Shown here: one piece after another, positions 25,758 through 33,793 of the stretch
Numbering within the stretch: the stretch's first letter is position 1
Layout of the letters: the number at the start of each line of letters is the position of its first letter
Source of the DNA: Mesorhizobium sp. LHD-90
GTDB lineage: Bacteria > Pseudomonadota > Alphaproteobacteria > Rhizobiales > Rhizobiaceae
Assembly (NCBI RefSeq): GCF_030929505.1
Contig: NZ_JAVFVV010000003.1
Location: 1 to 64,000 of the forward strand
Reading direction: 5' to 3'
Length of the DNA stretch: 64,000 nt
Notes under the pieces: generated by a model
Database searches by the model: none
Told to the model about the DNA's origin: nothing
Seen by the model: only the letters and a program-made list of their open reading frames with translations
Position numbers and translations under genes: made by a program

Positions 25758-26619
25758 ACTCGCCTTCGTCGACACGCATTTCCATCTGCATGACATGAAG
25801 CATCCGGCGCTGCGCTACGGATGGCTGGAACCGGAGGCCGTGCACGGCTTTCTGCCCGATACCGATCCGCTGAAGGCGCAACGCTACCGTATCAAGGACT
25901 ATCTCGCGGAGATCCGTTTCGCCAATGTGCCGAAGGCGATCCACGTGCAGGCAGCAGTGAACACGCCGGACCCGGTCGATGAGACGCGCTGGCTGCAGGC
26001 CTTTGCCGACGAGACCGGCTATCCCCACGGCATCGTCGCGGAGTGCCATCTTGCCCGTCCCGACGCGGCGAAGGTTCTGGACGAGCACCTCGAATTCGCC
26101 AATGTGCGCGGCATCCGCAATTTCGGCGAGGGCAATTATCTCATCGATCGGGCTTGGCTGCGCGGTTTCGCCGAACTCGAGGCGCGCGATCTCGTCTACT
26201 GCCTGGACACGCGCATCGAGCGGGCAGACGACGTGCTGGGCCTCGCCAAGACCTTCCCCGGTATCGTGATCTGCGTCGACCATTGCGCCATCCCGACGCA
26301 GCGCGACGATGCCTACTTCCGGCGCTGGCGGGCGGCCATCGACACGATGGCGAAGGCGCCGAACGTCGTCATGAAGATCTCCGGCCTGGGCATGGGCGAT
26401 CCGTTGTGGACCGTCTCCTCGATCCGCCCCTATGTGCTGGGCAGTATCGAGGCCTTCGGCTCGGACCGAGTCGTCTTCGGCACAAATTGGCCGGTCGACC
26501 GCATGTTCAGCTCTTACCCCGACGTCATCAACGCCTATGCCGAGATCATTTCCGGCTTCCCGCATGCCGAGCAGGTGAAGATGGCCTCCAGCAATGCCGA
26601 ACGCATTTTCAGGATCTGA
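25750..26619 (+). CDS. Amidohydrolase-2-family hydrolase, possible sugar lactonase
   Basis: 289 aa TIM-barrel metal hydrolase. The N-terminal metal motif is DTHFHLHD (His10, His12), another histidine is in CVDHCAIP, and the C-terminal GTNWPVDR holds the aspartate region. The family includes L-fuconolactonase, L-rhamnono-lactonase, pyrone-dicarboxylate lactonase and 2-amino-muconate decarboxylases. In this context, among SDRs and sugar-acid genes, a lactonase is the best guess. It overlaps the preceding dehydrogenase gene by 8 bp. Confidence 0.83.
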   Translation: MAELAFVDTHFHLHDMKHPALRYGWLEPEAVHGFLPDTDPLKAQRYRIKDYLAEIRFANVPKAIHVQAAVNTPDPVDETRWLQAFADETGYPHGIVAECHLARPDAAKVLDEHLEFANVRGIRNFGEGNYLIDRAWLRGFAELEARDLVYCLDTRIERADDVLGLAKTFPGIVICVDHCAIPTQRDDAYFRRWRAAIDTMAKAPNVVMKISGLGMGDPLWTVSSIRPYVLGSIEAFGSDRVVFGTNWPVDRMFSSYPDVINAYAEIISGFPHAEQVKMASSNAERIFRI

Positions 26620-26622
26620 CCC

Positions 26623-27114
26623 ATGCCGCAAATGAACGATGCCGTCACGCCGGTCATGGTTGGGGTCCACCATGTCGGCCTCACCGTTGCCAACCGGGAT
26701 GCCGCGCTGAAGTTCTGGGAAGGCTTTTTGGGCAAGCCAGCGCGCTGGGCCACGACGCTCGACCGGCCCTATCTCGGAAAGATCGTCGGCATGCCGGGGG
26801 TCCGGATCGAGGCGGCCTTCATCGACCTGCCTGGCGGCGTGGTGGTCGAACTGCTCGACTACCAGGTCGCCGACCGCTCGCCCAATCCGGATCGCACGTC
26901 GAACCCCGGCAATGCGCATCTCTGCATCAGGGTCGACGACGCGGCGGCGAGCTGGCGCAAGGCCATTGCGTGTGGCGCGCGGCCGCTGACGCCCGACGGT
27001 CCCGTCGACATAGACGGGGGCCCGAATGTCGGCGCGCGCGGGGCCTATCTGCGCATCCATGACGGGATCACGCTGGAGATCTTCCAGCCGCCGCCACAAG
27101 GGAAATCGCCATGA
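26623..27114 (+). CDS. VOC-superfamily (glyoxalase-like) protein
   Basis: 163 aa. HHVGLTVANRDAALKFWEGFLG begins the first module and HLCIRVDDAAASWRKAI the second; RIHDGITLEIFQ near the C-terminus carries the ligand glutamate. The layout is like lactoylglutathione lyase, methylmalonyl-CoA epimerase and fosfomycin-type proteins. It starts 4 bp after the amidohydrolase stop and overlaps the EthD gene (ATGA). Its role in the operon is not known; an epimerase or isomerase of a ketoacid is possible. Confidence 0.8.
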   Translation: MPQMNDAVTPVMVGVHHVGLTVANRDAALKFWEGFLGKPARWATTLDRPYLGKIVGMPGVRIEAAFIDLPGGVVVELLDYQVADRSPNPDRTSNPGNAHLCIRVDDAAASWRKAIACGARPLTPDGPVDIDGGPNVGARGAYLRIHDGITLEIFQPPPQGKSP

Positions 27115-27443
27115 TCAAGCGCGTCAGCTTCCTGCGCCGCAAGGACGGCATGAGCGAGGACGAGTTCTTCGCGCATTGGACCGGTCCGCATGCCGACATC
27201 GTCAGGCAGATGCCGGGCGTGCGCGGGTTGCGCTTCGGCCGCGTGCAGAGCTGGACGCCGGAAGAGGCGCGCTGGGACGGCATCGGCGAATTGTGGTTCG
27301 ACAGCGTCGAGGTAGCGCACGCGGCTTTCGCCACCGAGCCGTTCAAATCGCTGCTGGCGGCGGACCGTCCAAAATTTACGCGCGAAATCCAGGCCTGCTT
27401 CGTCGAGGAGAAGACCGTGGTGCAGCCGCCGGACGGGCGCTGA
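27111..27443 (+). CDS. EthD-domain protein (dimeric ferredoxin-like barrel)
   Basis: 110 aa, one EthD/dimeric alpha-beta barrel domain: IKRVSFLRRKDGMSEDEFFAHWTGPHADIV is the typical first beta-strand and helix with the conserved W-x-x-x-H pattern. Such small proteins occur beside catabolic oxidoreductases or act as lactone isomerases and decarboxylases. It starts within the stop of the VOC gene, so translation is coupled. No residues single out one activity. Confidence 0.78.
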   Translation: MIKRVSFLRRKDGMSEDEFFAHWTGPHADIVRQMPGVRGLRFGRVQSWTPEEARWDGIGELWFDSVEVAHAAFATEPFKSLLAADRPKFTREIQACFVEEKTVVQPPDGR

Positions 27444-27461
27444 CGATTTCGGAGAGCGGCC

Positions 27462-28229
27462 ATGCCTTTCGATCTGAATGCGGGGCTCAAGGGCAAGCAC
27501 GTGTTGCTGACGGGCGCGGCCGGCGGCATCGGGCGCGAGGTGGCGCTGGCGTTCGCAGGAGCAGGCGCAAGCGTGGCGGCGGTCGACATCGATCAGCAGC
27601 GCGCTGACGCCGTCGTCGCCGAAATGGAGGGCGGCCCGCATCTGGCGATCGGCTACGATCTGAAGCCGGTCGTCGGCCACGCGCCGCTGGTCGAGCGCGT
27701 CGTGAAGGCGTTCGGCCGGCTCGACGTGCTGGTGCAGACGGCGGCCGTGCTGGTGCGTCGGCCGACGATCTTCGACGTCTCCGAAGCCGACTGGGACTTT
27801 CAGCACGACGTCAATCTCAAGGCGAGTTTTTTCCTGGCGCAGGCCGCCGCGCGGCAGATGGCGGAGCGGGGCGAGGGCGGGCGGATCATCAATTTCACCT
27901 CGCAGGGGTTCTGGAGCGGCGGCTTCGGCGGATCGGTGGCCTATGCCGCGACCAAGGGCGGCATCGTCTCGATGACCCGTGGCATGGCGCGCTCGCTGGC
28001 CAAGCAGAAGATTACCGTGAACGCGGTTTCGCCGGGTGCTGCCGACACCGCGATGATGCGCAGCGGCATGGACGAGGCCGCGCTGGCCGGCGTGACCGCG
28101 CAGATTCCGCTGGGCTACATGGCCCATCCCTCCGAACTCGCGGGCGCGGTGCTGTTTCTTGCTTCCGACCATGCCGGCTACATCACCGGCGCCACGATCA
28201 ACGTGTCCGGGGGCTGGCTGATGTATTGA
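27462..28229 (+). CDS. Short-chain dehydrogenase/reductase
   Basis: 255 aa. TGAAGGIG at 17-24, Asp42 after beta-2 (NAD type), catalytic Ser147, Tyr161 and Lys165 (YAATK). The NNAG motif is changed to QTAAV near 92-96, an uncommon variant of the residue stabilising the central sheet. ATG 27462 follows GGAGAG. It is fifth in the rightward operon, followed 10 bp later by a second SDR. Probably oxidises a hydroxy or deoxy-keto sugar-acid intermediate. Confidence 0.86.
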   Translation: MPFDLNAGLKGKHVLLTGAAGGIGREVALAFAGAGASVAAVDIDQQRADAVVAEMEGGPHLAIGYDLKPVVGHAPLVERVVKAFGRLDVLVQTAAVLVRRPTIFDVSEADWDFQHDVNLKASFFLAQAAARQMAERGEGGRIINFTSQGFWSGGFGGSVAYAATKGGIVSMTRGMARSLAKQKITVNAVSPGAADTAMMRSGMDEAALAGVTAQIPLGYMAHPSELAGAVLFLASDHAGYITGATINVSGGWLMY

Positions 28230-28239
28230 GGAGGGTGGC

Positions 28240-29028
28240 ATGCCTGGTGAGTTCTCGGGCAAGGTCGCGGCTGTCACCGGCGCGGGGCGTGGCATCGGCG
28301 ACGCCATCGCCGCTCGCCTGATCGCGGAGGGAGCAAAAGTCTTTTCGTTCGACCTGAACGATCCCGATGAGGCGCGGGACGGCGTGACTTACCTGAAGGT
28401 CAATGTGGCGGACCCGGGCAGCGTCGAGGAAGCCTTCGGCAGCATCGACAGCGAGGCCGGCCAGATCGACGTCCTGGTCAACAATGCCGGCGTCCAGCGT
28501 GTCGCGCTCGCAGAGAACATGCGGCCGGAAGACTGGCATCTGGTCCTGAATACCCATCTCACGGGCATGCACCTGTGCTGCGCGCAGGCTATCCGGCGCA
28601 TGCGGGCGCAGGGCAGGGGCGGTGCGATCGTCAGCATCGCTTCGGTCGCCGGCATCGTCGGCATCCCCGGACGTGGCCCCTACAGTGCCGCAAAGGCAGG
28701 CATCGAAAGCCTGACCCGCGTCTACGCCACCGAGACCGCGGCCGCGAACATCCGCGTCAACGCGGTCGCGCCCGGCTCGACCCGCACGAAACTGATCGAA
28801 CAGGGGTTGAAGGATGGTTCCATACGCGGCGACTGGCAGATCGAACGCATTCCGATGGGCCGGCTCGCCGAGCCGTGGGAGATCGCCGATCCGGTCGTCT
28901 ATCTCGCCAGCGACAGGGCAAGCTACATCACCGGCCAGACGCTGGTGGTCGACGGCGGCTGGACGGTGCAAGGAATGGTGCACATTGCCGATTGGCTGAA
29001 CCCGGCTCTACCGTCCTCGGTCAGGTGA
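28240..29028 (+). CDS. Short-chain dehydrogenase/reductase
   Basis: 262 aa. TGAGRGIG at 13-20, NNAG at 81-84, catalytic Ser135, Tyr148 and Lys152 (YSAAK). Asp38 indicates NAD(H). A C-terminal tail of about 15 residues after the usual DGGWTVQG end is longer than typical and contains a WLNP motif. ATG 28240 follows GAGGAGGG. It is last gene of the rightward operon; the LacI gene that follows is convergent. Confidence 0.87.
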   Translation: MPGEFSGKVAAVTGAGRGIGDAIAARLIAEGAKVFSFDLNDPDEARDGVTYLKVNVADPGSVEEAFGSIDSEAGQIDVLVNNAGVQRVALAENMRPEDWHLVLNTHLTGMHLCCAQAIRRMRAQGRGGAIVSIASVAGIVGIPGRGPYSAAKAGIESLTRVYATETAAANIRVNAVAPGSTRTKLIEQGLKDGSIRGDWQIERIPMGRLAEPWEIADPVVYLASDRASYITGQTLVVDGGWTVQGMVHIADWLNPALPSSVR

Positions 29029-29084
29029 CGGATCGGCCGGGGTCAATAGCTACAAGCCAACCCCGGCGATGCCCGTCGAGGCTT

Positions 29085-30113
29085 TCACCCGCGAGGCGGG
29101 GCGCAGGAGCGGCCGAGGATAAGCCGGGTCGGAAAGGTGACGCGGCGAGGCGGCAGGGTTTCGTTGCCGGCCAGACGCTCGAGCAGGAGTTGGGCCGCCG
29201 TGCGCCCGGTATCGGCCATGTCCCGGTCGATCAGGGTGATCGGGCCGGGGTAGAGCCGCGACAGATCGGTCTGGTCGCAGGAAACTAGCGAGATATCGCC
29301 GGGGAAGGAGACCGAAAGCTCCTGAAGGGCGCGCAGCACGCCGACCAGCGTGCGGTTTCCGCCGGCGATGATCGCGGTCGGCCGCTCGCGCGCCTGCAGC
29401 ATCGCCAGCGTCTCGCGGAAACCGTATTCGGCGGAAAGGCTGTGGGAGCGGATCAGGTCGCGCGGCAGCGGCACGCCCAGCCGCTCGAAAGTCTCGGTGA
29501 AGCCGCGCACACGCTCGCGGCCAGGTCTGATGTCGGGGCCGGCGGTGATCAGCGCGATGCGCCGGTGGCCGAGCCCGATCAGGTATTCCGTTGCCTGGGC
29601 CATGCCGGCGGCGTGGTTGGGAAGCACGGCGTCGAGTGGCAGCGGTACGTCGCGGTCGAGCAGGACCGATGGAACGCGCAGCGCCTCCAGCCGCTTCAGT
29701 GTGACCGGATCGCGTTCGCTGTTGATGGTCATCAATATGCCGTCGGCGCGGCCGCGCTGCAGCATCTCGACCGCATCGGCTTCTTGCCGCGCGCGCCCGT
29801 CGGTGTTGACGAGGTAGAGCGAAAAACCCTGCTCGCGGAACGTCGCATCGGCGGCCTTGAACAATTCGGCATGCACCGGATTGGCGATGTCGTCGACGAT
29901 GAAGCCGATCGTCAGCGTGTTCTTGCGACGCATGTTCTGCGCGCGGGAGTCCGGCCGGAAATCGAGCGAACTGATCGCGGCGCGCACCTTCGCCAGCGTT
30001 TCGGGACGGACGAGGTCGGGAGCATTCAGGCTGCGCGACACCGTGCCGACCGAGACGCCGGAAACTCTTGCAACGTCCCTGATGGTGGCTGGCTTTTCCC
30101 TCGCGATCGACAA
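29085..30113 (-). CDS. LacI-family transcriptional regulator
   Basis: 342 aa with an N-terminal helix-turn-helix (ATIRDVARVSGVSVGTVSRSLN, about 9-30) and a periplasmic-binding-type ligand domain. No in-frame ATG lies near the domain start; a TTG at 30113, with GGAAG about ten bases before, gives the expected short leader. The hinge region is FRPDSRAQNMRRKNT. The next gene to the right, the dehydratase at 30262-31380, has a perfect TTGAAACGTTTCAA palindrome at its promoter, so this protein is the best candidate for that regulon. The inducer is probably a sugar acid or its dehydration product. Confidence 0.88.
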   Translation of the reverse strand: MSIAREKPATIRDVARVSGVSVGTVSRSLNAPDLVRPETLAKVRAAISSLDFRPDSRAQNMRRKNTLTIGFIVDDIANPVHAELFKAADATFREQGFSLYLVNTDGRARQEADAVEMLQRGRADGILMTINSERDPVTLKRLEALRVPSVLLDRDVPLPLDAVLPNHAAGMAQATEYLIGLGHRRIALITAGPDIRPGRERVRGFTETFERLGVPLPRDLIRSHSLSAEYGFRETLAMLQARERPTAIIAGGNRTLVGVLRALQELSVSFPGDISLVSCDQTDLSRLYPGPITLIDRDMADTGRTAAQLLLERLAGNETLPPRRVTFPTRLILGRSCAPPRG

Positions 30114-30261
30114 AGCTCGCTTCCATGTCGCCGGGTCTTGCCTGGCCGGCCCGGCGAATGTCCTCCGGCCACGATTTAGGCGGTACCTTGAACCCGCATC
30201 AACTGCAACGCCGCCACACAAGCTGTCCGCCGAAAAATACGGTTTACCCGCTCCGTGGCCG

Positions 30262-31380
30262 TCAAACCCGGTACTTATCGATGACCGCCCTGTCCATTTC
30301 GATGCCGAAACCTGCACCCTGCGGAACCGCATAGTAGCCGTTGTCGAATTTCGAGCGATTGGCGACCAGCGCGTAGAACATCGGGTCGCGGTCGCGGTGG
30401 AATGTCTCCAGATAAGTCCCGTTGGGCACCGAGGCGAGCAGATGCGCCGAGATTTGCGGCTCCTCGTGATGGCCCATCTGCACGGAAAAACCTTGGGCGA
30501 TGGCCGCGACGCGGCGCCATTCGGTCGGCCCGCCGCCCCAACTCGCATCGAAGTTGCATACGTCGATTGCGCCATCCATCATCAGGTCGCGGCAGCCGGC
30601 GCGCGAGATCTCGCTCTGGCCGGCGCAGATCGGAATACCGGTCAGCGAGCGGGCGGCGGCAAGGTCGAGCCTGTCGTTCTGCCAGTGCACGGGCTCCTCG
30701 AACCAGCGGATGTTCAGTTCCTCCGCGTGGCGTGAAAATTCGACCGCCTGGCGCAGGCTCCAGCCCTGGTTGGCATCGACAATCATGACAAAATCGTCGC
30801 CTACAGCCAAGCGGCCGGCGCGAACGCGCTCGGCATCCTCCTTCGGAGTGCGGCCGCCGACCTTGAACTTGCAGCCGGCGTAGCCGTCCTTGCGGATCTG
30901 CTCCATCTCGCGGCCGAAATCGGCCAGCGTCTTGCCTTCCTCGTAATAGCCGGCGATGCAGATCACCGGCAGTCTTTCGGCATAGCCTCCCCACAATTTG
31001 TAGAGCGGCGCATCCAGCGCCTTGCCGACGGCGTCCCAGATGACGCTGTCGACGCATGCCTGCGCACACATGGCGAGCTTGCGGTCGCGCAGGATGTTGG
31101 TCGAGGGTTTGCGCATCTTTTCCCAGCAGCCTTCGACGTTGAAGGCGTCCATGCCAATCAGCAGCGGCTGGATCTCGTCGAGGATGATTTTCACCACCTC
31201 GGCCTGGGTCTCGAACTCGTCGCCATTGTAGATTTCGCCGACGATGCCGGCGCTGGTGTAGAGGCGCGTGATGATCGTGCAGCGATGCGTCATGAAATAG
31301 TTGCTGCCTCGAAATGTGCGAGGCAACGGCATCGACAGCGGAATGCACTCGATCCGCTCGATCTTCAGTTTCGGAACCAT
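30262..31380 (-). CDS. Enolase-superfamily dehydratase with canonical KxK motif
   Basis: 372 aa. KFKVGG gives the KxK pair Lys161/Lys163; metal ligands are Asp192 (VDANQGW), Glu218 (FEEP) and Glu247 (GQSE); His284/His285 (MGHHEEP) suit the general base on the opposite face. This is the mandelate-racemase-subgroup pattern seen in aldonate and aldarate dehydratases. The start at 31380 is preferred over an ATG at 31428, because the longer version would translate through a LacI-type operator at 31405-31418. It is a single gene between two LacI genes. Substrate unknown. Confidence 0.87.
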   Translation of the reverse strand: MVPKLKIERIECIPLSMPLPRTFRGSNYFMTHRCTIITRLYTSAGIVGEIYNGDEFETQAEVVKIILDEIQPLLIGMDAFNVEGCWEKMRKPSTNILRDRKLAMCAQACVDSVIWDAVGKALDAPLYKLWGGYAERLPVICIAGYYEEGKTLADFGREMEQIRKDGYAGCKFKVGGRTPKEDAERVRAGRLAVGDDFVMIVDANQGWSLRQAVEFSRHAEELNIRWFEEPVHWQNDRLDLAAARSLTGIPICAGQSEISRAGCRDLMMDGAIDVCNFDASWGGGPTEWRRVAAIAQGFSVQMGHHEEPQISAHLLASVPNGTYLETFHRDRDPMFYALVANRSKFDNGYYAVPQGAGFGIEMDRAVIDKYRV

Positions 31381-31404
31381 GGGCTGCTCGTCGAAGGCTG
31401 CATA

Positions 31405-31418
31405 TTGAAACGTTTCAA
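31405..31418. promoter_or_regulatory. Perfect LacI-type palindrome before the dehydratase gene
   Basis: TTGAAACGTTTCAA is a perfect 14-bp palindrome with central CG, 25 bp upstream of the ATG at 31380. It is the best example of the motif also found at 5254, 6651 and 24229. The rest of the gap (31419-31722) holds no gene; a weaker GGAACCGTTTCAGG lies at 31618-31631. Confidence 0.65.
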
Positions 31419-31722
31419 CGATAATCATGGCCCTGCGCCAAGGTCAAGGGCGTTCGCATGGTTCATGCTGAAACCCTGGGCTCTGCACGGAAAATCTTTG
31501 GATTGTACAGCGCCGACAAGGGCTAGCGTTGTCCAGAAACGTCGTGCGGTTCCTTTGTGATGGTGCAGAGCGAGCGGTGTCGGGCGGAGTCGCTCGCGGC
31601 GTCACGTATTGTTTGCGGAACCGTTTCAGGCCTGTCGCGTCGCCGCCGATAGCCGTCGCAAAAGCGAACGCCCGCCCGCGTCTCGCCGCGCAGGCTTGTG
31701 CAGCTTCAGGCCGCTGGGCGGA

Positions 31723-32739
31723 TCATTCCCTCGGCGGCGGCGCCACCGAGGCGCGCGAGATCAGCGTCGGCGCGACGTCGACCACCACGTCCTTGGGCTC
31801 GCGGCCCTCGATCATCGCATGCAGTTCCTCAACAGCCAGCGTGCCCATCTCGTCGAGCGGCATGGCGATGGCCGTCAGGGGCGGCGCGGAATAGTTGGCG
31901 TCCTCGAAGTCGAGCGTGACCATCGACACGTCGTCGGGCACGCGCACGCCGCTGCTGCGCGCCGCCGCCAGCGCGCTGATGCCGACCACGAGGTTGGAGG
32001 CGAAGATGCCGGTCGGCCGCGGTTTCGCGGCGAGCAGTTTCAGGCACGCCTCATAGCCACCGCGCCGCGAATAGGGACCGACGGCGTCGACCACCGGCGG
32101 CAGGCCCGCCTCCCTGGCGACGGCAAGGAAGCCAGCGCGGCGCCGCCGCGCCGTGTCCATCTCGTCGGAATCGCCGATGAAGCCGAGCCGCGTGTGCCCG
32201 GCCGCGATCAGCGTATGCGCGGCCAACCGCGCCGCCGCCTCGTCGTCCACCGTGACGCTGCGACCGATGGTGGCGCGGCGGTTGACGAAGACATGCGGCA
32301 CCGGCTGCGCGTCAATCGCCGCGATCAGATCGTTCTGCGCAGCGACGGCGATGATAAAACCGTCGATGCGGCGCTCCGCCACCAGCTTGGCGTAGATCGA
32401 GGCCGAGGCCGCATCGTCCTGCGCCTCGGCGACGAGGGTGACGTAGCCCAGCGCCTCGGCCCGGCGCACCGCACCGCGGATCGTCGCCGCATAGATCGGG
32501 TTGGTCAGGTCGGGAAGCAGCACGCCGAGCGCGCCGGTGCGCCGTGTGCGCAGGTTGCGGGCAAGCGCGTGCGGCCGGTAGTTCAGCCGCGCCGCCTCGT
32601 CGAGGATCGCCTTGCGCGTCTCCGGGCGCACACTGATGCCGCCGCCATTGACGACCTTCGACGCCGTCGAGATGTCGACGCCGATGGCCATGGCGATGTC
32701 CTTCAGCGTGGCGGGCCGGGGACGCGGCGGTTCTGTCAA
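31723..32739 (-). CDS. LacI-family transcriptional regulator
   Basis: 338 aa. Helix-turn-helix ATLKDIAMAIGVDISTASKVVN at about 11-32, in which the usual TVSR of the recognition helix is TASK, suggesting changed DNA specificity. The ligand-binding domain is complete. The start is TTG at 32739: AGGAGG lies nine bases before it and the TTG overlaps the stop of the upstream SDR gene (TTGA), so the pair is coupled. The SDR-LacI unit is divergent from the importer at 33.8 kb, whose promoter has TCAAACGATTGA; autoregulation and importer control through that site is the simplest reading. Confidence 0.9.
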   Translation of the reverse strand: MTEPPRPRPATLKDIAMAIGVDISTASKVVNGGGISVRPETRKAILDEAARLNYRPHALARNLRTRRTGALGVLLPDLTNPIYAATIRGAVRRAEALGYVTLVAEAQDDAASASIYAKLVAERRIDGFIIAVAAQNDLIAAIDAQPVPHVFVNRRATIGRSVTVDDEAAARLAAHTLIAAGHTRLGFIGDSDEMDTARRRRAGFLAVAREAGLPPVVDAVGPYSRRGGYEACLKLLAAKPRPTGIFASNLVVGISALAAARSSGVRVPDDVSMVTLDFEDANYSAPPLTAIAMPLDEMGTLAVEELHAMIEGREPKDVVVDVAPTLISRASVAPPPRE

Positions 32740-33539
32740 GCACGCGCCTCCTGATAGCGGGCAAGCAATTGGGCATCTGGATTGTATCGATAGCAGCGCG
32801 AGGTCAAGCCGCCATCGACCGCCAGCGACTGTCCGGTGACGAAGGACGCCTCGTCGGAGAGCAGCCACGCCACCGCCGCGGCCACCTCCTCCGGCTCGCC
32901 GATGCGCTCCAGCGGATGCTGGATCGACATCTCGCGCTCGGCGATCACCGGGTCCGGGCTCTCGCGGATCACCTGGCTGACCAGCGGCGTGCGGATGGCG
33001 CCCGGCGCCACCGCATTGGCGCGGATGCCGACCGGCCCGTATTCGACGGCGATGTAGCGGGTCAGCGCGTCGATGCCTGCCTTGGCGCAGTCATAGGCCG
33101 CCCACATGTTGAAGGCGGAGCGGCCATGGACTGACGAGACGTTGACGATGGCGCCGACGCGGCGCTGCCGCACCCAGGTGGAGATCGCCTCCGACGATCC
33201 CCAGAAGTGCGACATCAAATTGACTTTCATCAGCCGCTCGACCTCGGGCTCCTTCGGCTCGTGCAGGTTGCCCATCAGCGCAATGCCGACATTGTTCACC
33301 CAGCCGGTCAGCGGCGCCAGCGTCTCGGCCTTCTCCCGAGCGGCGGCGAGCACTGCCCGTTCGGAAGCGTCGCCGATCATCACATGGTGGCCGGCGCCGA
33401 GATCTGCGCCGGTTCTGCCGCCGGTTTCGGGGTTGAGTTCGAGCCCGACCACGCTCCATCCATCGACCGCCAGCCGCAGCGCGATGGCCCGGCCGATGCC
33501 CGTGCCGCAGCCGGTGACGACGACGCTTTTGCTTGCCAT
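32736..33539 (-). CDS. Short-chain dehydrogenase/reductase
   Basis: 267 aa. TGCGTGIG at 9-16, NNVG at 82-85 (variant of NNAG), catalytic Ser135/136, Tyr149 and Lys153 (YDCAK). Glu34 at beta-2 (VVGLELN) suits NAD. ATG 33539 follows GGAGGG. It forms an operon with the LacI gene downstream and is divergent from the CUT1-type importer genes, pointing to oxidation of the imported compound. Confidence 0.87.
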   Translation of the reverse strand: MASKSVVVTGCGTGIGRAIALRLAVDGWSVVGLELNPETGGRTGADLGAGHHVMIGDASERAVLAAAREKAETLAPLTGWVNNVGIALMGNLHEPKEPEVERLMKVNLMSHFWGSSEAISTWVRQRRVGAIVNVSSVHGRSAFNMWAAYDCAKAGIDALTRYIAVEYGPVGIRANAVAPGAIRTPLVSQVIRESPDPVIAEREMSIQHPLERIGEPEEVAAAVAWLLSDEASFVTGQSLAVDGGLTSRCYRYNPDAQLLARYQEARA

Positions 33540-33616
33540 GACGATCCCTCCAGGTTTTTCGGCCCGTCCCGTCAGGGCCGGCGGCCACCTAGATAAAACC
33601 CGATCTGGGAGATTAG

Positions 33617-33717
33617 GCAATGGTTTGACCAATTCGGACGGGAAAAGAATCGTCATCGGCCTTCATTTTCCGCGAAATCCCTTGAAATCGATATCATGAT
33701 GGAACTCAAACGATTGA
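33617..33717. promoter_or_regulatory. Divergent promoter region with TCAAACGATTGA sites
   Basis: TCAAACGATTGA at 33706-33717 is identical to 5333-5344. GCAATGGTTTGA at 33617-33628 matches the reverse complement at 10 of 12 positions and lies nearer the leftward SDR-LacI operon. TTGAAATCGATATCA (33682-33696) also lies here and resembles the 24624 site except for one extra base. The spread of sites suits repression of both divergent operons. Confidence 0.55.
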
Positions 33718-33793
33718 CTAAGCGGCGAGGTCCCAGTTAGTCTTGCTGCAAGCCGACGGAACGAGCTTGGCGTTACAGAACCGGGAGGAAGAG

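Noticed and set aside
25657-27099. 480-codon leftward open frame across 25.7-27.1 kb
   Set aside because: It lies antisense to three clear genes (dehydrogenase end, amidohydrolase, VOC) and has shadow composition.
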